DNA of 64,000 nt from Allolobophora icterica (taxonomy: Eukaryota > Annelida > Clitellata > Crassiclitellata > Lumbricidae). The position numbers and the translations under genes are program-made. The notes under the pieces are model-generated. The model was not told where the DNA came from. It searched no databases and saw only the letters and a program-made list of their open reading frames with translations. Positions within the stretch are counted from its first letter, which is position 1; the number at the start of each line of letters is the position of its first letter. The DNA lies in contig OY744612.1 of the NCBI GenBank assembly GCA_963556255.1, positions 25,728,940 through 25,792,939 of the forward strand, in the 5' to 3' direction. Positions 1 through 9,540 of this stretch are shown here, one piece after another.

Positions 1-140
1 GTTTGTATATATATATATGCACACATATATATGTATGTATATATATGCACACATATATATGTATATATATATATGTATATATATGTATATATATGTATAT
101 ATGTATATATATGTATATATATGTATATATATATATGTAT
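1..140. repeat. TA / TATG microsatellite
   Basis: An almost pure alternating TATA/TATG/CACA tract at the window edge. The open frame across it is only a translation of the repeat. Confidence 0.9.
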
Positions 141-299
141 ACGGCTCTGTTCGATGGAAAGGGAAGTGATTGGAATGCGCTTATCCCGGATCAATTGAAG
201 CCTCGTGCATTATGATAAAGGATTTGTAGGAGTCTGTTTGATTGGATTGGATTGTAGAAGAGTAGAGTAGAGTTGATTATTTTAGTGTCGTACAGTAGA

Positions 300-538
300 T
301 GACGTCGCTTTCATGGATGGATGGACTGACGAATATATGAACAGATGGACGGATGGATGGATGAATGAATGGATAAATGGATAGATGGATGGATGGATGG
401 ATGGACAGATGGATTGATGGATGGATGGATTGATAGTTGTATGAATGGATGGATGGATGGATGGATGGATGGATGGATGGATGGATGGATGGATGGATGG
501 ATGGATGGATGGATGGATGGATGGATGGATGGATGGCA
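300..538. repeat. (GGAT)n tetranucleotide microsatellite
   Basis: Imperfect at the left (GGAC and GAAT variants) and nearly pure GGAT from about 443 to 536. Frames on both strands give HPSI- or MDGW-type repeat peptides and are not genes. The same motif recurs at 5508-5685 and 48270-48335. Confidence 0.95.
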
Positions 539-613
539 TCACAAGAAACACACACACACTTACGAAAGGCATAATATACCTTTCGTAAGTGTGTGTTTCT
601 TGTGATGCCATCC
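531..613. repeat. Near-perfect inverted repeat (hairpin) next to (GGAT)n
   Basis: The left arm 531-569 and right arm 579-613 are reverse complements apart from a four-base difference in a CA run. They are separated by a 9-base AT-rich loop. The arms begin in the GGAT array and carry a CACAC run and a TTACGAAAGG segment at the loop side. This could be a fold-back duplication or a very small TIR element; no target-site duplication is resolvable because the flank is itself GGAT repeat. Confidence 0.85.
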
Positions 614-817
614 ATATATACATATATTATATGTATCTTTGTACATATATCGGCCGTTGTTGTACAGAGAGGAGAGGCCACGCAGTTGCTCCGCTGGGCC
701 ATCTCACAGTAATTGCCTTGCACTCGTAAATAACACAAGACGCGACATATATCTCCACACTCATCTCAAATACATAGGCCTACCATATCAAACACACCAA
801 CCCACAGCCATCTAGTT

Positions 818-895
818 ATATATATATATATATGCATGATACACATGTATTTTACCCATACATAGAAAGAAATATATATATATATATATATATAT
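818..895. repeat. TA microsatellites; LINE-A insertion site
   Basis: Two (TA)n runs, at about 818-832 and 870-895. The retroelement coding frame begins directly after the second run, and TA repeat resumes after its 3' tail at about 3158. LINE-A therefore appears to lie inside a TA tract. Confidence 0.75.
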
Positions 896-980
896 TCGAT
901 CCGCCCTACTAATTGAACGTAAAAGCTCGAACATTGATGCACTAATAGTTGATAATAATAGAATAGAAGATCCGGGAGTA

Positions 981-2636
981 ATGGCTAATAAATTTAATGA
1001 ATACTTTATAAATTTACCCAATGAGCTGGCAAAGAGGTTGCCTGTTTCTACCGCCTGCTGTCAAGATTATTTGCCTTCACCCTCCCTATCATCTATGGGT
1101 TTACTTCTGACATCGCCTGAGGAAATTATGAAAGTAGGACTTAGTTTCAAAAAATCACATACGAAAGGACTTGATGAAATCGACCCGATTACAGCGTTAC
1201 ATAGTCTACGTTTAATTGCAAGACCTCTTGCAGAAATAATAAACAGCTCCTTGTCGAATGGGATAGTACCGAACTTACTAAAAGCTGCAAAAGTTATACC
1301 CATATTTAAAAAAGGAAATAAAGAAAGCATTATAAATTATAGGCCTATATCTGTACTTCCATTCTTTGGGAAATTCCTAGAAAAAATCATGTATGACAGG
1401 CTCAGTTCCTTTATCCAAAAAAGAAATTTAATACATTCCGCCCAGCATGGATTTCAAACCGGGCATTCAACGTTTATGGCACTGCTTGACATGGAAGATA
1501 AGATTTCCAAAGCAATAGACAATAACGAATACTCGATAGGAATCTTCTTGGATCTAGCTAAGGCGTTTGACACCGTCGACCATGCCATACTACTAAAAAA
1601 ATTGAACAATTATGGAATCAGGGGAGTACAATTGAAATGGTTTAAAAGTTACCTCGAACTTCGCACTCAAAATGTATTATGTAACGGGGCTTTATCAGAC
1701 GCTGCAACCATATCCTTCGGTGTTCCTCAAGGATCTAATTTAGGACCGCTCTTATTTTTATTATATATAAATGACTTAGCCAGGGTATCTTCAGTCTTTT
1801 ATTTCTTATTATTCGCGGATGATACTAATATTGTTTACTCTAATCCCTCCAGTGTGGCCCTTATGGAAACGGTTAACCAAGAACTGGTTAAAGTTAATAG
1901 CTGGTTTACTGCCAACAAACTTACTCTAAATACTGATAAAACCAACTTTATCATATTTAAGTCTCATAGAAAGATTAAGCCAATAAAGTGGTCACTGTCA
2001 CTAAATGACACTCCTATAACACAAGTGGACTCCACTAAATTCTTGGGAATATTCATTGATCAACACCTCACCTGGAAAACGCATATCGACTATATTTCCA
2101 AAAAAATAGCTAAAAATATTGGCATTATATCCAGAATTGCATATCTACTACCAAGAGAAATAAAAATGAATTTATATTACACGCTAATCTACCCCTATCT
2201 AAACTACTGCAACTTCATATGGACCACTAATTATCAGTCACGATTACAAAAATTGATAATTCTGCAGAAAAAAGCCATTAAAATGATCCAGGGAGCAAAA
2301 AGAGATGCCCATTCGGAACCACTCTTTAAAGATTTAAAAATACTGAACATTAATCAAATAAAAATTTATCAAATCGCGGACCTCCTTTACCGCTTTGAGC
2401 ATAAGTTATTACCCGCTTCATTCTTCGATTACTTCTCTACAGCTTCATCGATACATGACCACAATACTAGAGGAGCGTCATTATACAGACCCATTAAGAC
2501 ACGCACCAACCTCAGACGATTCAGTATCAAGTCTACTGGACCGCAGGTCTGGAATTTGGTCCCGTTAGAAATACGGTCTATTAGAAATAGACATCAGTTT
2601 AAGAAACGAATGAGAGATTATATCTTGAATAAGTGA
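981..2636 (+). CDS. Reverse transcriptase of LINE-A (ORF2 C-terminal part)
   Basis: The 551-codon open frame encodes a non-LTR reverse transcriptase, which makes cDNA from element RNA. Visible in order: YRPISVLPFF (RT motif 1-2), GFQTGHST, FLDLAKAFDTVDH (motif A with catalytic Asp), GVPQGSNLGPLLFLLYINDL (motif B), FADDTN (catalytic YADD-type box) and a C-terminal region with HNTRG and GPQVWNLVP. The first ATG is not a true start: the same frame runs back to about 894 with sensible sequence (DALIVDNNRIEDPGV), so the endonuclease and protein N-terminus were lost by truncation at the TA repeat. No internal stop is present, so the copy is young. It could supply RT only if expressed from an outside promoter. 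Confidence 0.9.
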   Translation: MANKFNEYFINLPNELAKRLPVSTACCQDYLPSPSLSSMGLLLTSPEEIMKVGLSFKKSHTKGLDEIDPITALHSLRLIARPLAEIINSSLSNGIVPNLLKAAKVIPIFKKGNKESIINYRPISVLPFFGKFLEKIMYDRLSSFIQKRNLIHSAQHGFQTGHSTFMALLDMEDKISKAIDNNEYSIGIFLDLAKAFDTVDHAILLKKLNNYGIRGVQLKWFKSYLELRTQNVLCNGALSDAATISFGVPQGSNLGPLLFLLYINDLARVSSVFYFLLFADDTNIVYSNPSSVALMETVNQELVKVNSWFTANKLTLNTDKTNFIIFKSHRKIKPIKWSLSLNDTPITQVDSTKFLGIFIDQHLTWKTHIDYISKKIAKNIGIISRIAYLLPREIKMNLYYTLIYPYLNYCNFIWTTNYQSRLQKLIILQKKAIKMIQGAKRDAHSEPLFKDLKILNINQIKIYQIADLLYRFEHKLLPASFFDYFSTASSIHDHNTRGASLYRPIKTRTNLRRFSIKSTGPQVWNLVPLEIRSIRNRHQFKKRMRDYILNK

Positions 2637-2885
2637 GGGTGTGGTAAAATTACGACCAAAGCAGGTGATATGGTCGGTCGGGTCCGGGGGCGGAGCAGCA
2701 CTAGAGCCTCGCACAAGAGTGCAGTATTTAAGTTTCATTAGTTAAGGATAGTTAAGACCATTTCTTATTATTTACCCTGGTTTACAAGATTTGGGCCATA
2801 ATCCTTACAAAATTACCAATGGAAAACGAACCTGAGAGGATCCACAACTAAATAGCCATCCAGACTTAGGTTAATTGAACTAATA

Positions 2886-2929
2886 GGGTATCCCCGGCTA
2901 GCGGGACTTACATCCCTTTGGGGATGCCC
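2886..2929 (+). other. Conserved 3'-UTR hairpin of LINE-A
   Basis: GGGTATCCCC (2886-2895) can pair with GGGGATGCCC (2920-2929), with AGCGGGA between the arms. The same arrangement, with the same AGCGGGA, is in LINE-B at 17240-17282, although the rest of the 3' UTR has diverged. This suggests a structure under selection, probably the site where RT recognises element RNA. Confidence 0.65.
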
Positions 2930-3157
2930 ATTGCCTCAGATGCCAATCACTAAGTGAAATGACATAATTATAAGCTTCTCGGTCTCTTGCTAATGGGCAG
3001 AATAAAAAAAATCTACAGATATAAATAACATCTCTTTTTTCCAGATCTGAATCTAACCTACTATTCCTATAACATGTGTAATTGAATTCTAATTAACTCT
3101 GTTACTGGATTGTCATTTGATGCAATAAACACATTGATTGATTGATTGATTGATTGA

Positions 3158-3200
3158 TATATATATATATGTATGTATATACGTATACAATTATGCATAT
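3158..3200. repeat. TA-rich microsatellite after LINE-A
   Basis: A TATATATG-type run directly following the (TTGA)n tail; probably the right half of the TA tract LINE-A entered. Confidence 0.7.
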
Positions 3201-3330
3201 AGATATGCATATAATATGTCTAGAGTTTTGTATTGGGAGTGAACTGATTGGTCTCGTTTTTCTATTTTATGCAGCTTTCTATATTTGTATTTTAGGTTTT
3301 GCTCTGCCAAAGAAAATCGATGTAACGTTT

Positions 3331-3760
3331 CCTCCTCCTCCTCCTCCTCCTCCTCCTCCTCCTCCTCCTCCTCCTCCTCCTCCTCCTCCTCCTACTTCTC
3401 CTCCTTCTCCTATTCCTTCTTCTCCTCCTCCTCCTCCTCCTCCTCCTCCTCCTACTTCTCCTCCTTCTCCTATTCCTTCTTCTCCTCCTCCTCCTCCTCC
3501 TCCTCCTCCTCCTCCTTCTCCTCCTCCTCCTCCTCATTCTTCTACTTCGCCTCCTCTTCCTTCTTCTCCTCCTCGTCCTTCTGCTCCTCTTCGTCCTTCT
3601 CCTCCTCCTCCTCGTCCTTCTCTTCCTCCTCGTCCTCCTCTTCCTCCTCCTCATTATTCACCACCTCCTCCTTCTCTTCTCCTCCTCCTTCTCCTCCTCT
3701 TCCTTCGTCTTCTCCTCTTTCTCCTCCTCCTCCTCCTTCTCCTCCTATCCCACCACATCA
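3331..3760. repeat. (CCT)n polypyrimidine tract
   Basis: About 430 bp of CCT and CTT triplets with almost no purine on the + strand, including a duplicated block (3332-3420 and 3421-3490 share TACTTCTCC, CCTTCTCC and TATTCCTTC). All frames give poly-Pro, Ser or Arg. A homopyrimidine tract of this length can form triplex (H) DNA. Confidence 0.95.
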
Positions 3761-3789
3761 TCCTTCTTTTACTGAATTATGCCTATGCT

Positions 3790-4140
3790 GACAATACAAT
3801 AATACATAATATATGAAAGTGCACATTACAGTAGCGATCGAAAGAGTAATTTATGTAATATTCATTCAAAGCCCATAGACCTCCATATTCTTCCCTGACA
3901 GAACTACCAATAATCCTTCCTCTGCTGGATTTCTAATATTTATGTACAATGCACGTGCATGTGATATATTTTGATATATATCATAAAAAATTATATTAAG
4001 TCTTATATATGCGAATATATTAACCGTTGTTATTTGTCCTTGGATATATTTGCCTAAGCAAAAAAAAGAACCAAAGATATGGCCAATATTTGTGGTTGTT
4101 GAAAAAATCTTTGATACGTAGTGTCGTTGCCTGTCAATAT
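3790..4140. other. AT-rich spacer
   Basis: No open frame, tandem array or recognisable element seen. It sits between the CCT tract and the GGAC minisatellite. Confidence 0.6.
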
Positions 4141-4142
4141 GC

Positions 4143-4985
4143 AGCTCGACAGACGAACGGACGGACTGACGGACGGACGGACTGACGGACGGACGGACTG
4201 ACAGACGGATGGACTGACAGACGGACTGGCGGACTGACAGACGGATGGACTGACAGACGGACTGACGGACGGACGGACTGACTGAGGAGTGAGGACGGAC
4301 TGGCGGACGGACTGACAGACGGACTGACGGACGGACGGACGGACGGACGAACGGACTGACTGAGGAGTGAGGACGGACTGGCGGACGGACTGACAGACGG
4401 ACGAACGGACTGACGGACTGACGGACGGACTGACTAACGGACGGACTGACGGATGGACTGACTGAGGACGGGCTGGCGGACGGACTGACAGACGGACTGA
4501 CGGACGGACGGACTGACGGACGGACTGACTGAGGAGTGAGGACGGACTGGCGGATGGACTGACGGACGGACTGACTAACGGACGAACGGACTGACTGACT
4601 GACTGAGGACGGACTGACGGACGGACGAACTGACTGACCGACGGACTCACGGATGGACTGACTGAGGACGGGCTGGCGGACGGACGGACGGACTGACGGA
4701 CGGACTGACTGAGGAGTGAGGACGGACTGGTGGACGGACTGACAGACGGACTGACGGACGGACTGACGGACGGACTGACTGAGGACGAACTGGCGGACGG
4801 ACTGACTAACGGACGAACGGACTGACGGACGGACTGACGGACGGACTGACTAACGGACTGACTAACGGACGGACGGACTGACTGACTGACTAAGGACGGA
4901 CTGACGGACGGACGAACTGACTGACCGACGGACTCACGGATGGACTGACTGAGGACGGACTGGCGGACGGACGGACAGACGGACA
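4143..4985. repeat. GGACGGACTGAC minisatellite
   Basis: About 840 bp of four-base words (GGAC, GGAT, TGAC, AGAC) in a roughly 12-bp pattern, with higher-order blocks punctuated by GGAGTGAGGACGGACTGGCGGA (for example near 4285, 4363, 4531 and 4702). The 310-codon minus-strand frame is a Ser/Val/Arg/Pro/Gln translation of the repeat and not a gene. Confidence 0.95.
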
Positions 4986-5507
4986 CACTCAGACAAACAG
5001 CAAAATTCCTTCAACACCTGGATATCATGAATTTATAGTCAGCAGATAAGTACGTATATAATATATTATATTATGAACGACCTTTGCACAACAGAGCCTG
5101 ACATGAAAATCCATATTAAATCCATACACAATTTAGATGAAACTGTTAGTGCAGCAGGTTTAAAAGTGATGACATTTATTTGAGATTTAATATGACATGC
5201 AAACAGCGAGAACTGGTGAAAATAATTTCTGCCGACTTCAACGGCCTCAGTTGCCATAAGATGTCGGTAAACTGAGGATTCCTGCCAACTTTGTAGGCCT
5301 ATCTGATAAAGAAAAGCCAGGATTAGATTTCTCTATTTCCGCGTCTGTCGCTGTCTCTTTGTCCATCGGTGCGTCTTTGGTCGTTCGATTAGTTGGATAT
5401 TTATACGACTTTAAAGCAGGACGATTTTTCTTATGTCGTTTGGCTCAATTTCCCAGAGGCAGAGCTAAGCCTTTCATCCATCGGGCAAAATGAATGGATG
5501 GAGTTAG
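4986..5507. other. Unannotated spacer
   Basis: No gene or repeat recognised. Short frames only, without family resemblance. Confidence 0.5.
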
Positions 5508-5685
5508 CGTGGATGGATGGATGGATGGATGGATGGATGGATGGATGGATGGATGGATAGATGGGTGGATGGATGGATGGATGGATGGATGGATGGATGG
5601 ATGGATGGATGGATGGACGGATGGACGTATGGACGGATGGATGGATGACTGGATGGATGGATTAATGGATGGATTCCTGATTGCC
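5508..5685. repeat. (GGAT)n microsatellite
   Basis: Nearly pure GGAT with a few A and C interruptions. Open frames on both strands are repeat translations. Confidence 0.95.
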
Positions 5686-5969
5686 ACGCCGTCAGTCCAA
5701 TTCTCCAATTAAGTCGGTAACGCTCCATATCAGTGGTTACTTTGCTGAATTGGCTTAAGGAACTGCTCTTCTCATAGGCACTGTACTTTGCTATGTTACA
5801 TCTTGCTCACTGTACCATATGATATCAACGTTCCCTTTACCCTTACGGAATGTGGATATAGACATTCCAATGAGTTGATTGGAAGTGTTTTATTGAGATG
5901 CTATCCTGAAAACACCGAAGCGCAAACTGGAACAAAATCAAATGCCTGTGATATTTTAGTTCAAGACCC

Positions 5970-6015
5970 CATGGGCGTCCGCAGGAATTTTTGCAGGGTG
6001 GTGCATCATTTTTGT
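5970..6015 (+). mobile_element. MITE-like end (CATGGGCGTCC terminus)
   Basis: CATGGGCGTCCGCAGG matches the termini of the elements at 26392 and (reverse strand) 38272. A candidate partner end lies at 7718-7727 (TTGACGCCACTG, reading CAGTGGCGTCAA in reverse). If they belong together the element is about 1.76 kb, but the flanking 8-mers do not match, so only the end itself is claimed. Confidence 0.45.
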
Positions 6016-6075
6016 CGACCTCTCGTCGACTCGATCGACTTCGCAAATAAACGATCGACTTGGTCGACTTGGACT
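6016..6075. repeat. GTCGA-rich cluster, left
   Basis: Dense GTCGAC, TCGATCGA and GTCGACTTGG words. A larger cluster of the same words lies at 7373-7525. They may be subterminal motifs of one element or two pieces of a split satellite. Confidence 0.7.
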
Positions 6076-6270
6076 GTAAGCTTATCTCGTGGCCAGGGGC
6101 CCGGGGGCCAAGGCGACAAAGGTGTTAATGCTCACACAAGTTTTGGCTCTGTAGCGCCGAGGCAGAAGCATGCTAACACAACTTTTGGCTGGAGCTTTGT
6201 ATTTGATGCTTGCTAAATTAGTTATTGACTTATTGTGGTATAGACGCGTTTCATTTCATGAATATGTAGG

Positions 6271-6931
6271 TTTAGGCGTAGACTGGGGGTGGCAGCCGGG
6301 GCACGTACCCCCAAATAATTGAGGAGCCGGGGCAATGCCCCCAAAAATCGAGAGAAGAATGTCTTCAAATATTAAAATATTATGTTTCAATATAGACAAA
6401 TTTCTTCAGAAACAGAAAAACAGAGATACAGAACTGAAATACTACCAGAAATTCATAATGAAAATAAAGATTTATTTTTATCTTCAATATCCTCAATAAA
6501 TTTACATGTAAACAAAACGCCCCATACGCATTATCGTAACACCGGAAGCCTCTGCTGACTCTGTCCAGACCAGAGATGAAAAACGTTTTTCTTGGAATTT
6601 GGTTTTAAACAACAACAAACAAAGAAAACCACAAAATTTGTTTAAAAAAATAAATTTCTTGTTTTTGTAGAAGTTATTTTAGTAACATGTTTCAATGATT
6701 TTAAATTTTCGGAAATCGCAACTGAATTAAACTGAGTTGGAGCTCTTGTTCATGCCATTTTTCATGATTTTTATGATCCGAAATCGGAAAATCTTAAAAA
6801 CAACCAAAACAACAAAACCATAAAAACAAAGAAAAAAACAACAAAAACTTTTCATCTTGAAAAAACTTGTTTTTTGCACCTCTGGTCCAGACCCCATGGC
6901 CCCCAATATTTTGGACAAGTTTACGCCAGTA
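6271..6931. mobile_element. hAT-type MITE with 8-bp TSD, host of a nested MITE
   Basis: The ends read TTTAGGCGTAGACTGGGG and, in reverse, TACTGGCGTAAACTTGTCC, giving short imperfect TIRs. The direct repeat TATGTAGG is perfect on both sides (6263-6270 and 6932-6939), the 8-bp duplication typical of hAT insertion. A short relative lies at 26517-26646 with the same GCCGGGGCACGT block and the same TTTTGGACAAGTTTACGCCAG end. There is no coding capacity. Confidence 0.85.
6571..6884. mobile_element. Nested hAT-type MITE
   Basis: The ends CAGAGATGAAAAACGTTTTTC and, in reverse, CAGAGGTGCAAAAAACAAG are related. The 8-bp repeat GTCCAGAC is perfect at 6563-6570 and 6885-6892. The interior is A-rich (AACAACAAACAAAG) and partly palindromic with its other half. 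It lies wholly within the 6271-6931 MITE, so it inserted later. Confidence 0.85.
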
Positions 6932-7372
6932 TATGTAGGCCTAGTATAATATACTTTTCACTGATTTTGAAAAATGACAAAATATTCTTACTGGTTATAT
7001 TGGATATAATTTATAATTCTATCCATCTTAGGTCTGTATACATGGCATAGGTTAGGTCTCGCAACTTTTAAACACTTTCCGTGCCACTGCTCTTGACCAA
7101 AGTCAAAGCATTCACTCCTGTCCTAACATACAGACATTCGAACGTTTTAAGATCGTCGTAACTGACTACAGAGCTGAAATTTTCTGAAACTAGCGCATTT
7201 TAACGCATCTTAATCTTTCCATTTTCACCGTAAAACTGTGAAAAAAGTATCTGCAGCTTCCACTGTACGAAGACACCAAAATGCTCATAATTTACACTGA
7301 ACTTCAAATCAGGTAGCTGTGCGTTTACAAAGCATTACGTCATCACATCATGTGGGTCATGAAAAAATATTT

Positions 7373-7525
7373 CATAGTCGAGTCAAGTCGAGGAAAAAAC
7401 GATCAACTCGACTTGTCAAAACATATGATCGACTCGATTTGCAAGTCGATCGAGTCGAAGATTTTTCGACCGACTCGACTTAACCGAGTTTCGATCAACT
7501 TGATCGACTGACTCGATCGATCACG
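7373..7525. repeat. GTCGA-rich cluster, right
   Basis: Many GTCGAGTC, TCGACTCG, GATCGACT and CGATCGAGT words, largely self-complementary, so the strand can fold in several registers. See the left cluster at 6016-6075. Confidence 0.75.
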
Positions 7526-7639
7526 GAGTAGGCCTATATGCAGTACATATAAGCTGGGCTTACGAAAAATGTTTATGTTGTTATCTGTTATTGTTAATTT
7601 TAAAATAATAAATTTCTGCTGAAATTATAAATTTTTTAC

Positions 7640-7727
7640 ACATATTGTCATTTTGGTGTCACCCCCTCTAAAGGTGTCACCCGGTGCGGCCCACATCCCT
7701 CACCCACCCCTTCTATTGACGCCACTG
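7640..7727 (-). mobile_element. MITE-like end (CAGTGGCGTCAA terminus)
   Basis: On the minus strand this reads CAGTGGCGTCAATAG followed by a G-rich block, the same plan as the other CAnnGGCG-ended MITEs here. The partner end is uncertain (see 5970). Confidence 0.45.
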
Positions 7728-7739
7728 CATTCAAGTATG

Positions 7740-8950
7740 AAGCAATTCCCACAATCCTTCATAAAGTAAAGTTCATTTAATTTCGAAAAACAATTTTTAC
7801 AAATGTTCAAACCTTGACATATATTTCAATTCCTGAATCATAGATATTGAACTGTTTCACTTCACAAAGTCAAATGCAAATGCTTAAAAGTAAGTTAATA
7901 CTGATCTAATTCATATACAATATTGCTTGAAAAGTAACTAAGATCATCACGTTTTTCTTGCTGTGCAAGTTATGTAAGACAAAGAAAATTGCTCGAAAAG
8001 AAACTTATGCAAGACAAAGATTAATACTATTGGATTGAGAATAAGAACATCGATGCAATAAACACAATCGTAGCTATACAAAAATCAGGGTCCATGACGT
8101 CATATCCTATCTTAATATGCATTTTCAAAAGTTGATGAATATTCATTAAGCCTGATCAACATTAATTAATAACTCCTTAATCATTGCAACAAACCAATCA
8201 AAAATGCCATCAAACATTACAATCAAATTATCAATAATTATATATTTTAAAATTTGCAACTCAACAGTTGCTGAATATTCATTATGCATAATCAATATTA
8301 ATATGCCTTCATCATTGCAATTAAGTATTAAAATGCCACACAACAGTACAATCAGGTTATCAACATGCATTAAAAATATTTAACCTAGTCAAAAATAGTG
8401 TCTATAGTCATTGCAGATCAGTTATCAGTTATGCTTTCAATCAATATGAGTAGGTTATCAACTATAAAGTTTTTAATCCTTTACAAATTAAGTCTTATCA
8501 ATGGCAAATTTAGTCTAAAAAGTCCTATCAATAATACATCTGTTCAATAACACACAGTTAAACAGGATAACAATCAGAAGGAATATTACAAAAACTGTGA
8601 GCACAAACTAAGTCTTCTCTTTGACAACTTCAGTTTTTACTTCAAGTCTTACAGGTAAAGAATTCGGAAAATAATAGTTAGTTTTGAATGGTTCAACTTG
8701 ACGTCTATCAACTTTAACTTCAGTTTTTGGTTTAAGTCTTACAGGTAAAGAATTTCGAAAACTTCTAATTATTTTTGATGGTTCAACTTGATTTCTCTCA
8801 TCATTAACGACATCTGATATATAGATTAGCTTAATAGGTTACTGTTTGTCATGCAGTGAACTTAATCAAGTTTACACAATGGATTTTACTTGATTGTTAC
8901 AGTGCATCTCTTTACAGATCCTCAGCAACATGCAGAGATGCGAGCAGACC
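7740..8950. other. AT-rich spacer
   Basis: No gene. Two local direct duplications are visible: GCTCGAAAAG-type segments near 7926-8010, and TCAGTTTTTxxTTxAAGTCTTACAGGTAAAGAATT at about 8630-8665 and 8712-8757. Confidence 0.5.
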
Positions 8951-8951
8951 T

Positions 8952-9399
8952 GGGTCATCCATAAAGGACGTCCGCAATGAGGGCAGGGAGGGGTCATCCA
9001 AAAATGCAGACAACGGTGAGGAGGTTATGACCAGTGCAGATGTCCATATCTAAATTTTGTTTATTTGATAGTTTTTAAACACCACCTTTTTCAACCTGCC
9101 CCAGAAGACGAAAAGGTCAGTGAGGTGATTGTCTAAAGCCTCATGCACGGCATAAACTTTACTGCGACTATAAAGAGGCTTTTATTACTGCACATCCTCA
9201 TATGAAGCCCAAACTGTCACTTGAAACGTGCACAGGAACTGTGGAATAATTGTAAATAAACGATGAGGACATTAAAAACTGGCTTTGGCGTGTGGACGTC
9301 CGCAAAGGGGAGGGCAAGAGGATTAGGTCAAATGCAGACAAGGGGAAGTGAGGGATCCAAAATACGTCATATTTTGTGGACGTCCTTTATAGATGACCC
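8952..9399. mobile_element. TIR element with GGGTCATCYATAAAGGACGTCC ends
   Basis: The left end GGGTCATCCATAAAGGACGT (8952-) and the reverse of the right end GGGTCATCTATAAAGGACGT (to 9399) match over about 22 bp with one difference. The interior has a second diverged copy of the left end (GGGTCATCCAAAAATGCAGACA near 8991, and AGGTCAAATGCAGACA near 9326). It is 448 bp with no coding. No 8-bp TSD is seen, so a superfamily other than hAT is likely (possibly one with a 2-bp TSD); not assigned. Confidence 0.75.
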
Positions 9400-9540
9400 T
9401 CTTCAGCATGAAGTTTAGCTGGTGATAGCAGCCGTCACTTAGGACATGTAGTATGTTCAGAAGGGACAAGTAAGTAAAGTACCGTAGTACATAAACTTAC
9501 CAAAAAATGTTGATGACCCTTTTTACTCATGCACTACAAC

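Larger units (their letters stand above)
894..3158 (+). mobile_element. LINE-A: 5'-truncated CR1/jockey-like non-LTR retrotransposon
   Basis: A single strand-consistent unit holds an RT coding frame, about 500 bp of 3' UTR with a hairpin (2886-2929), and a terminal (TTGA)n run at about 3136-3158. The endonuclease domain and 5' region are missing, as in typical 5'-truncated copies. Flanking TA repeat on both sides hides any target-site duplication. LINE-B at 15508-17549 is the same clade, with a similar RT and a matching 3' hairpin but a different tail repeat. Confidence 0.85.

Noticed and set aside
3154..3816. 220-codon Pro-rich ORF over the CCT tract
   Set aside because: Purely the translation of (CCT)n and CTT triplets; Ser and Arg repeats appear in the other frames.
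4054..4986. 310-codon minus-strand ORF rich in SVRQSVRPSV
   Set aside because: Translation of the GGAC/TGAC minisatellite, with no non-repeat domain.
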